Origin: Manihot esculenta | Taxonomy: Eukaryota; Streptophyta; Magnoliopsida; Malpighiales; Euphorbiaceae | DNA: 64,000 bases | Direction of reading: 5' to 3' | Assembly: GCF_001659605.2 (NCBI RefSeq) | Contig: NC_035166.2 | Location: 17,441,003 to 17,505,002 of the forward strand | Shown: positions 12,225 to 23,714 of the stretch, piece by piece | How the letters are laid out: the number at the start of each line of letters is the position of its first letter | Numbering within the stretch: position 1 is the first letter of the stretch | Translations under genes and position numbers: made by a program | The notes under the pieces: model-generated | Database searches by the model: none | What the model was told of the DNA's origin: nothing | What the model saw: only the letters and a program-made list of their open reading frames with translations

Positions 12225-13290
12225 CAGTGGCGGATATAAAAATTTCAATCAAGGGCTCAATTTTATTTTTTCAATAAAATTTCTAGTTTTATTTATTTTT
12301 AAAAAAATTTTATGCATATATATATATATATATTAAAGACAAAATTCTGAGAGTCAAATTAACCAAAGAAAATTCACATAGAGTTAAATTAATTTGTTCA
12401 CATATAAATTTTTAAAAATCTTTTAAATAACTTGACCTATTATCCATTTAAACACTACAACTTATTTTATCTATATTAAAGCTTTTTTAAAAGTAATCTA
12501 ATTCATAACATATTAAATTCATTAAATATTCTAACCATTACTCTCGGTACTCTTTTTTTTTTTAATTTAAAATTTATTTTTTATAAATTAATATAGTCTA
12601 ATATATAATTTTAATAGCATAAATATAAATAAATAAAAACAACTATTACTTTATAATAATAAATAGTGAACGTATAAAAATGAATTAAATAATGAGTGAA
12701 TACTTATTTTATAAGTAGTTTGAAAAAAAATATATACTTAGAAGTCGAAATCTTAAATTAAAAGTAAATTTTTTTGATTGAAAAAAATAAAAAAATAGAA
12801 TTGTTGATGTAAAAATAGTATTTGGAGTTATAATTTTATTTACGAGAAAATGATCGTCAAGTTATTTTTAAAAAATTCACTATATTGTCATTATATAAAA
12901 TCACTTGGATAGAATGTTTTTATTTATAAAATTAAATTATTTAATAGTTTATTAAAATAATAGTTATCATTATGATTTTATTCGGTACGATTAAATAGCA
13001 TATATTTAAATTTATATATATTAAATAATATATATAATTGAAATTATATTAATTAAATAATATAAATATTAAGGAAATTTAATTAATTTTTTTGATAAAA
13101 GGATGAAAAAGTTTGATTTTATAAAATATAAAGTTATTTTATAATTATATAAATTTCAAATAGTGTTAAAATAATAAATTTTAAAAAAATTCAAGAATTT
13201 TTCTTTTATATATTTAAAATTAAAAAAAATCCTAATATATTGAGTAATTTTAACAAATTTAGGGGCCGTATTGTGTAGATCCGCCATTAG
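12225..13290. mobile_element. Possible non-autonomous DNA transposon with 'GTGGCGGAT' ends
   Basis: The left end 'cagtggcggatata' (from 12225) and the right end 'gtagatccgccattag' (to 13290) are imperfect inverted repeats sharing TGGCGGAT, about 1.07 kb apart. They enclose AT-rich non-coding DNA with a TA run near 12316-12334. I found no clear target-site duplication, so this is tentative. Confidence 0.4.
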
Positions 13291-14480
13291 GCTCCTGCAT
13301 CATGCCATAAATTTTCCATTTGGTAGTATTTCGTTTTATGCATTCCTTAGCACTTTTTACCGTTTTCTTTCTCGTTAATTGCATTGTCAATCGCACGTTA
13401 TAAGAATATATAAAAATTATATTTTCACAATAAATAATATTTTTTTTTATTATTTTGAATGATATACTATATAAAGAGATAATGTTTTAAGTTTTTTTAG
13501 TGTAATATACTTGGTGAAAGTTGTGTTGCATTATAAAAAGATTTGATACTTAATATTTCTACTTGGCAATTATTGAAAATTCTCTACTCATATTATCAAT
13601 AAATTACTTCACTATTTTCCATATATTTACCTTAACTAATAAATTAATTCCATCTATTGTTTTGCACTAACAAAATTCCTCAATTATTTTTTAAGCGATT
13701 TCATTTATTTCCTTAAATCAGTCAAACTAGGGCTTCTCCCGTCTTCTGGGCAAGGAAAGGGCACTTCTATTGGCATTTCTATTTTGCTTTCCACTATTGG
13801 TGGCTCCCCTTTGCCATCATGGGTGTATGTAAGTTGTACGTGTTTTACATGCAGATCTTAACTTCCAAGAGGAGGGGTTGCTGTCCGGAGATATGCCAGT
13901 ATGGGTGAGCTTGATCCTTCCTTTTCAGTACTAGAAGGAGAGGTCTTCAGAAACAAGTGATGCCACTGACGCCAGCATTCAGGCCCCTCTCCGGCTGAAC
14001 GAGACTCAGATTCTAAGGCCCCATTTCTTTCTCTTTCCTTTTGACTGTTGATGAGTTAGCCTTCCCGTATATTGGTGGAAAGATTAGTGCTTGATTTTGC
14101 TTCTTCCCGCCAGAGTGCTTGGTTTGGTTAAACCTGATGGGATTCCAATGATGAGAAATAATGGAGCTTTTAACCTTCATCCGGGTGGCGTCAATAGGAG
14201 GCTATTCGGGTGTCTAGCCCACAACATTTAGATGTTCGGTATAAATTTAAATTTAAAATTAAAGTATTTTAATTAATTAAGAGAAAAATAAATCTAAATC
14301 TAACTGATCTAGTTTGATTTAATTTAGATTAATTGAATTCAATTCAATTAGATTAATCCAACTATTTAATAATTTTTTATATTTTATTTTAAATATTATA
14401 TAATTCAATTCAAATATTTCAATTTTAATTAAAATTTAATATTTTGATATTATCAAATGATTTAATATCAATAATTAATT
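13291..14480. other. Intergenic DNA with no recognised gene
   Basis: 13291-13700 is AT-rich. 13700-14220 is of more balanced composition, with short open stretches but no frame I can assign; it could be a pseudogene or repeat remnant. 14221-14480 is AT-rich host flank directly left of the outer retrotransposon. Confidence 0.5.
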
Positions 14481-14485
14481 AAATT
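14481..14485. repeat. Target-site duplication of the outer element (left copy, AAATT)
   Basis: AAATT directly precedes the LTR that starts TGATAAAT at 14486. The same five bases follow the other LTR at 57264-57268. Confidence 0.9.
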
Positions 14486-15168
14486 TGATAAATATGATCT
14501 TCCTCTTACTCCATGATAGATCTGGTTTTTTTCTTACTTCATCATATGGGTCCATCCATGATAGATCTGATTTTTTTCTTGTTTCATCATATGGGTCCAT
14601 CAAATGGGTATCTCAATGTTCTATTTGATGAAAGGACCTGCAAAATGAGGAAAGATGTTCAGGGGTCTATCGGGGATACCCCGGTGGAGACCCTCCGACG
14701 TTCAAGTCAGATTCATAAACTAGCGTAGTATGGATAGGCAAGAGTTGCAGAGAAAAATAAAAAAAATATGGAGCTGAGAAAGAAGCCAAAAGAAGAAGGA
14801 AAGATAAGACCCCCTCCTTTTTACCTGCTCCTCATGTCTATTGTGCTATCTGTCTATGTCACTCAGGCCCGTACATACGGATGTGTCAGACCCTCTTTCC
14901 ACGCCATGCGGCTATTTAATTTCCCCGGCTCCCGTACGGGCAGGGTAGCGAAGTGACTGGACCAACTCCTCTCCCTCACATCACATCACTGGGCTGGGCT
15001 TCTTCCTGCTGCGTCTGGACTCGCGGGTAACCCATCCGGCCCGGCGTGTCTGGGTCGAGGCCTAAGATGCTGAGTTGTTCAGCCTAAGGAGGGCTTGATG
15101 GGCTTTGGGCCATTGTTCTCCTCTTGGGCCCAGTCTCGCCTAGGGTAGAGGAAGCCCGACGGTCATCA
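14486..15168 (-). repeat. 3' LTR of the outer element (683 bp)
   Basis: Begins TGATAAAT and ends GGTCATCA on the plus strand. It carries a 45-bp tandem duplication (14512-14556 and 14557-14601, each starting 'catgatagatctg') that its partner LTR lacks. That accounts for most of the length difference. Short open frames inside it are not genes. Confidence 0.9.
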
Positions 15169-16698
15169 ATTGCCCCTTTACCTCCTCGGCAGTTATTACA
15201 TGAGTGGCGAGAGGGTCGTATGGCCCGAGAACTGCTCCTGTCAAAAGCGTCCTTTCCTTGCCTTTTTATTTCTTTGTCTCTTTACTTTGATGTTTGAATG
15301 TATGGCGATCTGGAGATGTGTATTTGATGATGAATGATATTTCACCTTGGCCTGTACCTCATTATTATTTTTTATTCAGACTGTCTTATGGCTTTATCAA
15401 TTTTACTTAATTGATGGACCAGGCTATCTCTACTGGGACTTTGCTAGTCGAACTGACCCGGGCTAAGAGCTCGGCGTCTGGCTAAGCTTCTGACTTGCAA
15501 GTTTTTCTTATTCTCATGAGGGCATTTCTGTTTTTAGCTCATGACCTCGTCAGTGCTGTGAGTTCGGATATATTATACCTAGAGGAATCTTATTTGCATG
15601 AGTGCCCCGCATTAGACGATTTTAAATCTTATTCTTGTTACGAGCTCGGACATTTTGTCCCCCTGGATGTAACCTTCTGGCGGTCAGTGCGGTCTGAGCT
15701 GTGTGCTCTACTGGGATAGGGAGCTTGGCCTTTTGTCTTTTTCCTCTTCCTGGATCACCTTTGCTAAGTGTTTGTTTATTGTGGGGTAATCCGCGCTGTG
15801 AGCACGACCCTTCGCTTTCCTTTATCCTTTTGTGCATTTCGCATTGGCGGGCCTTTTCATATAGGGAGCTCGGCTCTCTGTTGTTTCTTCTACACTTAGT
15901 TTTATTCAGCTTGATTGTTTACTTGTTGTGAGTCCGTCCGTACTGTGAGTTCGGGAGCTCAGATTTTTGTTCTTTACTTAGGCTTTTATGCCTATAGCTC
16001 GTGATGTTGCTTGTGCTATGAGCTCGAGAGTTCAGGATTTCGTTTTCTTTACTTTGGTGCCCCGAGATCTTTTGTGAAGTTGGACTTAATTTCTAACTTT
16101 CTTGTCGAGCCTTATACAGGCTATGTTTCAGTCTGACTGATTGTTTGTTCGGCTTTAACTTTTCTTTTATAGGCTTATAGCCTTACCGGTACAGACATAA
16201 GACCCGTCCAAGCTTCTAGAGAGATCGACCCTGGATTGAAGAGATCGGACTATCTGTTTTGGACTTGATCATACTGCGGTTCGATTCTTTTATATTCTAA
16301 TGAGTCAGGACTTTCTACTGCCCCATCCGGTCACTCAGAATGGTTTATTCGGCCTTTTACATTGCTCCTGTCTCCTTGATTCTTTATCTGAGCATTTGGT
16401 TCTCGGATATGTCTCGGTTAGTTGGGTTTTTTACCCCCGAGTGTTTTCTAGGCTGTCTACCCTCGAGCGTTTTGTGGGTTCTTTGCTGCTTAGACCTCTC
16501 TCTAGGCTAGCTGAGCTGGTTTAGTGCCAGCAGTCAATTCTCGAGGTCGGTGCCTCTTATGATTGCCCCTAGTCCTTTGTTTGGTTCTCTATCTTGGTAT
16601 GCATTTTGCTTAGGATTCTCCTCGCCTCGCCTTGATTTGGTCTTCCTATTAGCTTTACCAGTATCGAGCTCATTTTCTTGAGATCGACATGGCGCTTT
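15169..16698 (-). other. Interior of the outer element, 3' part, non-coding
   Basis: 1.5 kb between the 3' LTR and the insertion point of solo LTR A. It is T-rich and full of 'gagctcgg' and 'tcggac' words, with no reading frame matching retrotransposon proteins on either strand. The minus-strand purine tract next to the LTR lies at 15169-15180. The last five bases, GCTTT (16694-16698), are the left target-site duplication of LTR A. Confidence 0.75.
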
Positions 16699-18143
16699 TG
16701 TAATACCCGGCTAAGCTGCGGCATCGGAATTCCAACTTTTCGGCGGAATCTCCATTGGAATTTGGAATCCCGAGGTCAGAAACCCTTAGAAGGGCAGAAA
16801 TGAAAGTTTTCATATCATGTTTTAATGTTTTTATGGTTTTAATAAAGAAAGAAAATTGAGTTTTGAAAGAAAATGCCTTGGAGGAGAAACCCAGGTTCGG
16901 CCGCCGAACCTCATGTTCGGCCGCCGAACATGGTGGAGTTGCGGAGGCACTTTTGGCCCCCGAAGGTGGTCTGCCCAGCCACCTATAAAAGGCCCCCTGT
17001 CCGAAAATAGGCGAGTTTTCTCTCTCCATTTCCGGGCAAGGTGAGTCTCTGCCATCCCCTTGATGATCTTGTGTTTTCTCCTCAAATCCTTCAAGTTTTT
17101 GATAAGTTTTTACCTTATTTTGAAGATTTTTAAGCTAAGACCAAAGTTTTGAAGCTTGGAGACCTCCGGAACTCGTTTCCTCTTCATCTCCAAGTTGGAT
17201 CACGCCTACCTTCGATCTTCAACAGGTAAGTGTAGAACCATACCTTTTTATATGTTTTAAGTAAGTTTTAAAAGGGATTAAGGGTATATGATGCATGTTT
17301 TAGAGTAGATCTAAAATGTTAGGGTTTATGTTAGTTTAATGATAAATGTATTTTAAATGTGATGTTTGTTGGGGTATAGGCTAGTTTTATGCCCCTATAT
17401 GCTTGAAAATGTGTTTATGCATGTTTTAGAATAGGTGGATGTGTGTTGGAAAGTTTGGATGGCTGGATGTAGGATGGTAGAATCGGGTTCTGCCACCCAG
17501 GAGGATCCAGGTTCGGCCGTCGAAGTAAGGTTCGGCTGCTGAACCTGCTAGAGGAGGCAATTTTGGCCGCCTAAACTCGCCCCCGAAAGTTGGACTTTCA
17601 GCTCTGGAGGGGAGTTTCGGCCGCCGAGCCTGCCCCCGTAGGTTAGTGACTTTCAGGTCTGTGAAGGCTTTCGGCCGCTGAACCCTGCCCCCGAAAGTGC
17701 CTGACTTTCGGATCTGTAGGGACCTTTGGCTGCCGAACCTGTCGCCGAAAGTCCCCTGACCAGCCTTCCTTTGCCTGTTTTCAATGCATATTTTATGATG
17801 TTTTAGGGGGATTTTTGGGGAGATGTTTAGAGTCATGATTAGAGTATGTTTGGTCCCTCATTTGAGTCTACCTATGTAGGATCGGACCTGAAAGACCGAG
17901 GAGGTCAGCAGTGAGCTAGCTGCTACAGAGTCAGTAAAGCGTCAGCCAGAGGTGAGTAGAACTAAACTATATTTTAAAGTAACTAAATTTTTTTAAGCAT
18001 GTTCATGCATCACGATTGCCATGTTTATATGTTGTTGCATTAAAATTCACGAATATGACGCATTGCATTATTTATTGTTGATGTGGATGGATATTGGATG
18101 ATCCATTAGCCCTCGATATGATATGATAGGATATGAGATGGAA

Positions 18144-18332
18144 AGACTAGGTGCGGCCTGAACTATGCCCCTGGCAATATGTAAGAAAAGACCAGGTGTG
18201 GCCTGAACTACGCCCCTGGTAATATGTAAGAGAAGACCAGGTGTGGCCTGCACTACGCCCCTGGCACAGTTGGACATGTTATGATATGTTATATGTAAGA
18301 GAAGACTAGGTGTGGCCTGCACTACGCCCCTG
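18144..18332 (+). repeat. Tandem repeat in LTR A, four copies
   Basis: Four variants of 'aggtgtggcctgaactacgc' followed by 'ccctgg', at about 18144, 18188, 18234 and 18303, with irregular spacers. It sits where LTR B and LTR C carry different tandem units. Confidence 0.85.
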
Positions 18333-18850
18333 GCACAGTTGAACATGTTATGTTATGTTAAGTAAAAGTCCTGAGGAGTCCCGTTGTGGGCCGGGCATTG
18401 GATATGTAGAGGGTTACTGGTGACAAGTCCATACGTGATGTGAATTATTTGTGATGTGATGCATTTCATGAAAACATATGTTTATTAACTGTTTTTACTG
18501 TTCTGCTCACTGGGCTTTAGTAGCTCACCCCTTTCCCCTAACCCCCAGGTTTGCAGGGTCAGAGATAGCAGGAAGTCAGCAAGGGTAATGGCTATGTCAT
18601 GTAATAGAGTTTTAGTGGACATGTAATGTAATGTAATGTAAAGAAATGTAATGAGAATAATTATTGTGCTTGGCCCTAATGTTTATTGTAAATCCCTGTT
18701 GTACATGATCTTTATGTAAATATTTTAATGATGAGATATGTTGAACCAGACTTGACATATGAGATGTTGACCCTACTAGAGCATTTGATGAGGGCTCTAG
18801 TAAGGGATTTTTATGTTTACAGTTATGATGTATGGTATAGGTCAAGCTTG

Positions 18851-18855
18851 GTAGA
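18851..18855. repeat. Target-site duplication of Athila (left copy, GTAGA)
   Basis: GTAGA precedes the TGATCAAAC start of the Athila 5' LTR and recurs at 50759-50763, directly after its 3' LTR. Confidence 0.93.
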
Positions 18856-20260
18856 TGATCAAACATAATTTAGCCACATTTTTACTATCTTTATTACTGT
18901 TTATTTACACATTTTTCAGCTTAATCTATGGTTTTTATTATGTTTTTACAGGAAAGGAAGAAAATGGAGAGTTGGAGAAAAAGTGCAGGAAAAGCTGGAA
19001 AAGTAATTGGGTCAAAGTGATTTGGCCAAATCACCCGCAGAGATCAGAAGCAGAAAGCTAAGGCAGAAATCTGGAGGCAACATACAGAAACGATTTGGGC
19101 AAGCGATTTTCCCAAATCACCCGCCCAAATCACACTGACGCCAGAAAATACAGCAGAAGCGGGAAAAGTGCAGAAAACTGAAATTCAAAAGTGGAGAAGT
19201 CCAAATCCATTTTAAACACTGCAAGATCAGTCCCAAGAGCCACGAAAAAGTCTTTCACTTAAAGAATTCCATTCACAATTAAATACAAAAAACAAAAGAG
19301 GAATCAAAGACTACAAAGAAGACCAAGTCAAGATTGGGATTTCCAAAACCTAATTGGACAAGGATTCTCCAGCTATAAAAGGGGACATCATCTACACCAG
19401 CAAGATCATCTCAGCAGCCTCAAAAATTCTGCGGAAAAACGCAGCAGCTTCTCTTCTTTCCTTTCTTCTCTTCTTTTTGTGTTTTTGTCCACCATGAGTG
19501 GCTAAACAATTCTCCTTTCTAGTTGAAGTTGGAAATTTCACATTTGTGATGAATTGGGAGATTTAATACTCCATTATTAAACTCTTATTTACCTTCAATA
19601 TTTATGCAACCTGATCCTTCTATAATTATTGCTTTGCTTTTAGAATCAATTAAGGCCTGTTGTTTTTAATTGCTTGAGTAATATATTGTTTGAATAATTT
19701 AGGTCCGTAATTGCTTAGATTGTTTAAACACAAGTATAATCAGTTGCATAACCTGAACTTGACCACGCGGTTGGCAAGGTTAGAGTTAAGTTTTTCTAAG
19801 TCCTAATGCAGTTAACAGTTGTTCGATGCTAAAAGCCCCAAGGACGTTCCTTGGCAACTTGTTAACTAGAGTTTGATTAGCGAATGTTTCCTAATCAAAC
19901 TAAAACTAAGGAGGAATTTGGATTATGAGAAGCGTCTTCCACATCCTAAACTAACTTATTGAAATAAATAAGAGTATCAAAAAGATCAATGATCAATTCT
20001 AAACAAACTGAATTAGATCCATGCTTCAACTAGAATCCTTCTCCCATTGATTTACTCATTTAATTACTGCTTTCTTTTATTCAGCTTTAACTCTTCAAAA
20101 CAAACCCTCCTCTTTTATTTACTTTTATTATTTGTCCACATCATTAATAGGAAAATTCGTAGTGTCAAATCCCTGTGGTTCGACGCTATTGCCACTATCT
20201 GCAAATTATTTTGTTGGTTGATAATAGGTTTATTTTTGACGGCTTCGACAACCGCTATCA
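18856..20260 (+). repeat. 5' LTR of Athila (1405 bp)
   Basis: TGATCAAACA...CGCTATCA. TATA box TATAAAAG at 19374-19381. It contains the perfect 18-bp palindrome GTGATTTGGCCAAATCAC at 19017-19034 and half-copies near 19090-19130. It differs from the 3' LTR at scattered single bases. Confidence 0.93.
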
Positions 20261-20265
20261 AAAAT

Positions 20266-20283
20266 TGGCGCCGTTACCGGGGA
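20266..20283 (+). other. Athila primer-binding site (tRNA-Asp)
   Basis: TGGCGCCGTTACCGGGGA, five bases after the LTR end. The plant tRNA-Asp 3' end would pair with all but one base. Confidence 0.88.
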
Positions 20284-20297
20284 TTTGATTTAAACTA

Positions 20298-21247
20298 ATG
20301 TATTTTCCCTTTATGACCAGATCTGGCCGTAAAGACACTCTTCTTTACGATTTGGAGATAGAACGCACTGCCAAAAGCTTAAGGAAGCAAGCAAACTTGA
20401 GGAACCAAGCCTCAAAACCATCTTCATCAACAACACCATCTAACAGATCTGCTACTGCCCCTGCTGTAGAATTTTCTGCACTAGTAGATTCACCCACTGC
20501 TGCACCTACCACTGCTGAATTTGCACCAGAAACAGAAACAGAATTCCAGGTTACTGCAGAAAATCCAGCAATGGCAGAACCCCCTGTTGCACATGAAGAA
20601 GCTGAAATTCAAGCTGGAAACCTGCTTGTCCAAGCACCACAGCCACGGGAGAGGACATTCCGAGAGCTAGCTGAACCAGTAGGAGACCAAGCGCCCTTGT
20701 GCATTGCATATCCCCCATTGACAGCACCTTTCGAATTGAAGACAGGCCTGATCCATCTCCTTCCCAAATTTAGAGGCCTAGAAAATGAAGATCCTCACAA
20801 GCATTTAAAGGAATTCCACATTGTGTGCTCAACCATGAGACCTCAAGGGATTTCTGAAGAACATGTCAAACTTAGAGCCTTCCCTTTTTCCCTTGACGAC
20901 TATGCCAAGGAATGGCTATTCTACTTGCCACCCGGATCCATCACATCATGGGCTGGTATGGTGAGAGCATTCTTGAGAAAATTCTTTTCAACCTCAAAAG
21001 CCATAGGAATCCGCTGAGAAATAAGTGGTATAAGGCAAAAACACTCTGAAGGCTTGTACGAATACTGGGAAAGGTTCAAAAGGTTGTGCACAAGCTGCCC
21101 ACAGCATGATATTTCTGACTAATCTCTCATTGAATACTTCTATGGAGGTCTGCTTCCCTCAGAGAGAAAATTTATTGATGCAGCTTGTGGAGGGTCAATT
21201 GAGGACAAATCACCTCGAGAGATGAGGAATTTAATTTCCACCATTGC
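20298..21247 (+). pseudogene. gag: Athila gag, 5' part, interrupted
   Basis: Capsid-type retrotransposon Gag. The frame starts MTRSGRK-like after a short leader and holds the capsid core (e.g. LKEFHIVCSTMRPQG and WLFYLPPGSI near residues 170-220). The frame is stopped by TGA at 21015 and TAA at 21120, both explicable as C-to-T changes in CGA and CAA, but continues otherwise. It is cut at 21247 by element B and resumes in frame at 40962. Confidence 0.88.
21243..21247. repeat. Target-site duplication of element B (left copy, ATTGC)
   Basis: ATTGC precedes the TGTAATACC start of LTR B; the right copy at 40962-40966 is ATGGC, one mismatch. Removing the insertion and one copy restores the Athila gag frame across the junction. 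Confidence 0.8.
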
Positions 21248-23547
21248 TGTAATACCCGGCTAGACTCCGGTATCGGGATTCCTACCGTACGGTGGAATCT
21301 CGGATGTCGAAAACTTCTAAAGGGGTAAAATCATGTTTTTATGAAATGATTTAATGTATTTTATGGTTTTAAGTAAAAAGGAATTTGAGTTTTGAATGAA
21401 AAAGACCAAGGAGGCATTTCCAGGTTCGGCCGCCGAACCTCAAGTTCGGCCGCCGAACATTGGATAGTTTAGGGAGGCAAGTTAGGCTTCCGAAAGTTTC
21501 AAAGTTTCGGTCGCCAAACCTCATGTTCGGCCGCTGAACTTGCATGAGTTTTGGAAGCACTTTAGGCTGCCGAAAGGTAGTCTGGCAGCCCCTATAAAAG
21601 GGCTCCATGGCCGAAACGGGCGAGTTTTCTCCCCATTTTCGGCCACGGTGAGTCCCTGCTCTCCCATTGTTCTTTTTTGATGTTTTTCCTTCGATCTTTA
21701 GAGTTTTAACGAGTTTTATCTTGATTTGAAGATTTTTGAGCAAAAGAGCATGTTTTGGAGCTTGGAGACCAAAGAGTTGAATCTCCCCCATCTCCAAGTT
21801 AAGATCGTTTCTCCTCTAGATCTTTAAGAGGTAAGCTTCGATCCTGCCATTCTAGTATGTTTTAAACAAGTTTTATGAGTTTTGTGGGGTAGAAATGCAT
21901 GTTTAGGTTATTATTGGTTTTATGGGTTTATGTTATGTTTATGAGCAATGTGGGTTGTTTGATGTGTTTTGGTTGGGGTTTAAGTTAGTTTGAGACCCCT
22001 ATGTGCTTGTTGGCTTGAGTTTGCTTGTTGTAGAATAGGTAAATGCATGTGTGAATGGATTGGGAGGCATTTGTGCATGAAAGAGGCTGAGTTCTGCCTT
22101 TGGAAAGAGCTCAGGTTCGGCAGCCGAAGGGACTTTCGGCCGCCGAACCTGCCCGTGGAGGCCAACTTTTGGCTGCCGAACCCTGCCCCCGAAAGTGGAC
22201 TTTCGGCTCTGGAAGGGAGTTTCGGCCGCCGAAGGTGCCGCCGAACATGCATGAGTTTCGTCTCTGAAGGGAACCTTCGGCCGCTGAAAGTGCCGCCGAA
22301 GGTGCATGACTTTCGGTTCTGGAGGGACTTTCGGCCGCCGAACCTGCCGCCGAAAGTGCCCTGTCCAGTCTTCCTTTGCATAATTTTTGTGATTGTTTTA
22401 AGGTGTTTTAGGGGGTTTTTGGGGAGTATCTTAGAGTCATATTTATGTATGTTTGGTCCCTCATTTGAGTCCACCTGTGTAGGTTCGGACCCGAGGAACC
22501 GAGGACCCCGTAGTGAGTCAGCTGCTTCAGTGTCTGTCAGAGCTAGCCAGAGGTGAGTGGAATAACTCTCTACGTTTTAAAGCAAATAATGTAAGTTTTA
22601 GCATGATTCACGCATCATGAATTCCATGAGATATACTAGGGTGCTTGCATTAGAATCCACGAATATGTTGCATTGCATATTATGCTGTTGATGTGGATGA
22701 ATGTTGAATGATCCTTTAGCCCTCATATGTTATGATATGATGATATGATATGGAAGTCCAGGCGTGCCTGCTCTACGCTCCTGGCACAATGTAAGAGAAA
22801 GTCCGGGTGTGGCCTGCACTACGCCTCCGGCATGATTGGATATGTATGTTATGCTATGGAAGTCCAGGCGTGCCTGCTCTACGCCCCTGGTATGTTTAGA
22901 CAGTATAGAGGGCTAACTGGTGACAAGTTCATCCTTGATGTGATTTGTTTGTACTGTGATGCATTCCATGTTATCATATGTTTTAAATACTATGTTTTAT
23001 TATTATGCTCACTGGGCTCTAGTAGCACCCCACTCCCCTATTTTCCCAGGTTTGCAGGTACGGGATAGACCAGGAGGTCAGCTAGAGTAAAGTTGTGGTC
23101 ATGTAATAGCTAGTGGTGGACATGATAAATGTTGAAATGTAATGTTTAGTACAGTAATGTCATGAATAGTATGGAATAATTATGTAATGTAATGATGTTA
23201 TTGAGGATTAGAGTGGTGCTTGACCCTAGTATGTGGTTTATCCCTTTTAATACATGATCTTTCAAATGTAATGATATTTTATGAAAACCAAACTTAATGT
23301 ATGAATGAATGTTTCCCATTGGAGCATAGTTGAGGACTCCAATGAGGGGGAATGATGATTATGAGTTGTGCATGCACAGGTTGAGTTTGGTAATTGAATG
23401 AGAAAAGTTCAAATTTTTATGTATGTGTTGATCATGTATGGGATTTAACAGGTTTACAGGTTTTATGTTAGGCTTGCTACGGGTCCTGGCGGCCTTAAGC
23501 CTACCCGGATCCTAGCGCCGTAGCGGTTCGATTTTCGGGTCGTTACA
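21248..23547 (+). repeat. 5' LTR of element B (2300 bp)
   Basis: TATA box TATAAAAG at 21593-21600, flanked by two clusters of GC palindromes (21420-21580 and 22110-22370). A local tandem repeat with 'gtccaggcgtgcctgctcta' lies at about 22755-22890. The two ORFs of 142 and 188 codons here come from the palindromes and are not genes. Confidence 0.9.
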
Positions 23548-23714
23548 GATTGGTATCAGAGCCCTAGGTTCATATGGTCGGACCTACAGTGTCGGGCTCA
23601 TAGATGTTCTAGAAGGTCAAGCACAATAGGAAAATCATGTCCACTAGGATAGGATGTAGAGTCATGTCTTGAATGATGATGTGAAATGCCATGATTATAT
23701 GCATGTGCATTAGT

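Larger units (their letters stand above)
16699..18855 (+). mobile_element. Solo LTR A of a Tekay-like gypsy element, left part
   Basis: Starts TGTAATACCCGGC like LTRs B and C. It has GC palindromes of the TTCGGCCGCCGAA type, a TATA box (TATAAAAG, 16984-16991), splice-donor-like 'aaggtgagt', and four copies of an about 33-bp repeat (18144-18332). It is interrupted at 18855 by Athila and resumes at 50764, ending at 50913. The joined length of about 2307 bp equals one LTR, and GCTTT flanks both ends (16694-16698 and 50914-50918). So the element was reduced to a solo LTR by recombination. Confidence 0.9.

Noticed and set aside
15495..16524. ORFs of about 74 codons in the outer element interior
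   Set aside because: They have no similarity to Gag or Pol, lie in low-complexity T-rich sequence, and overlap other frames of the same kind.
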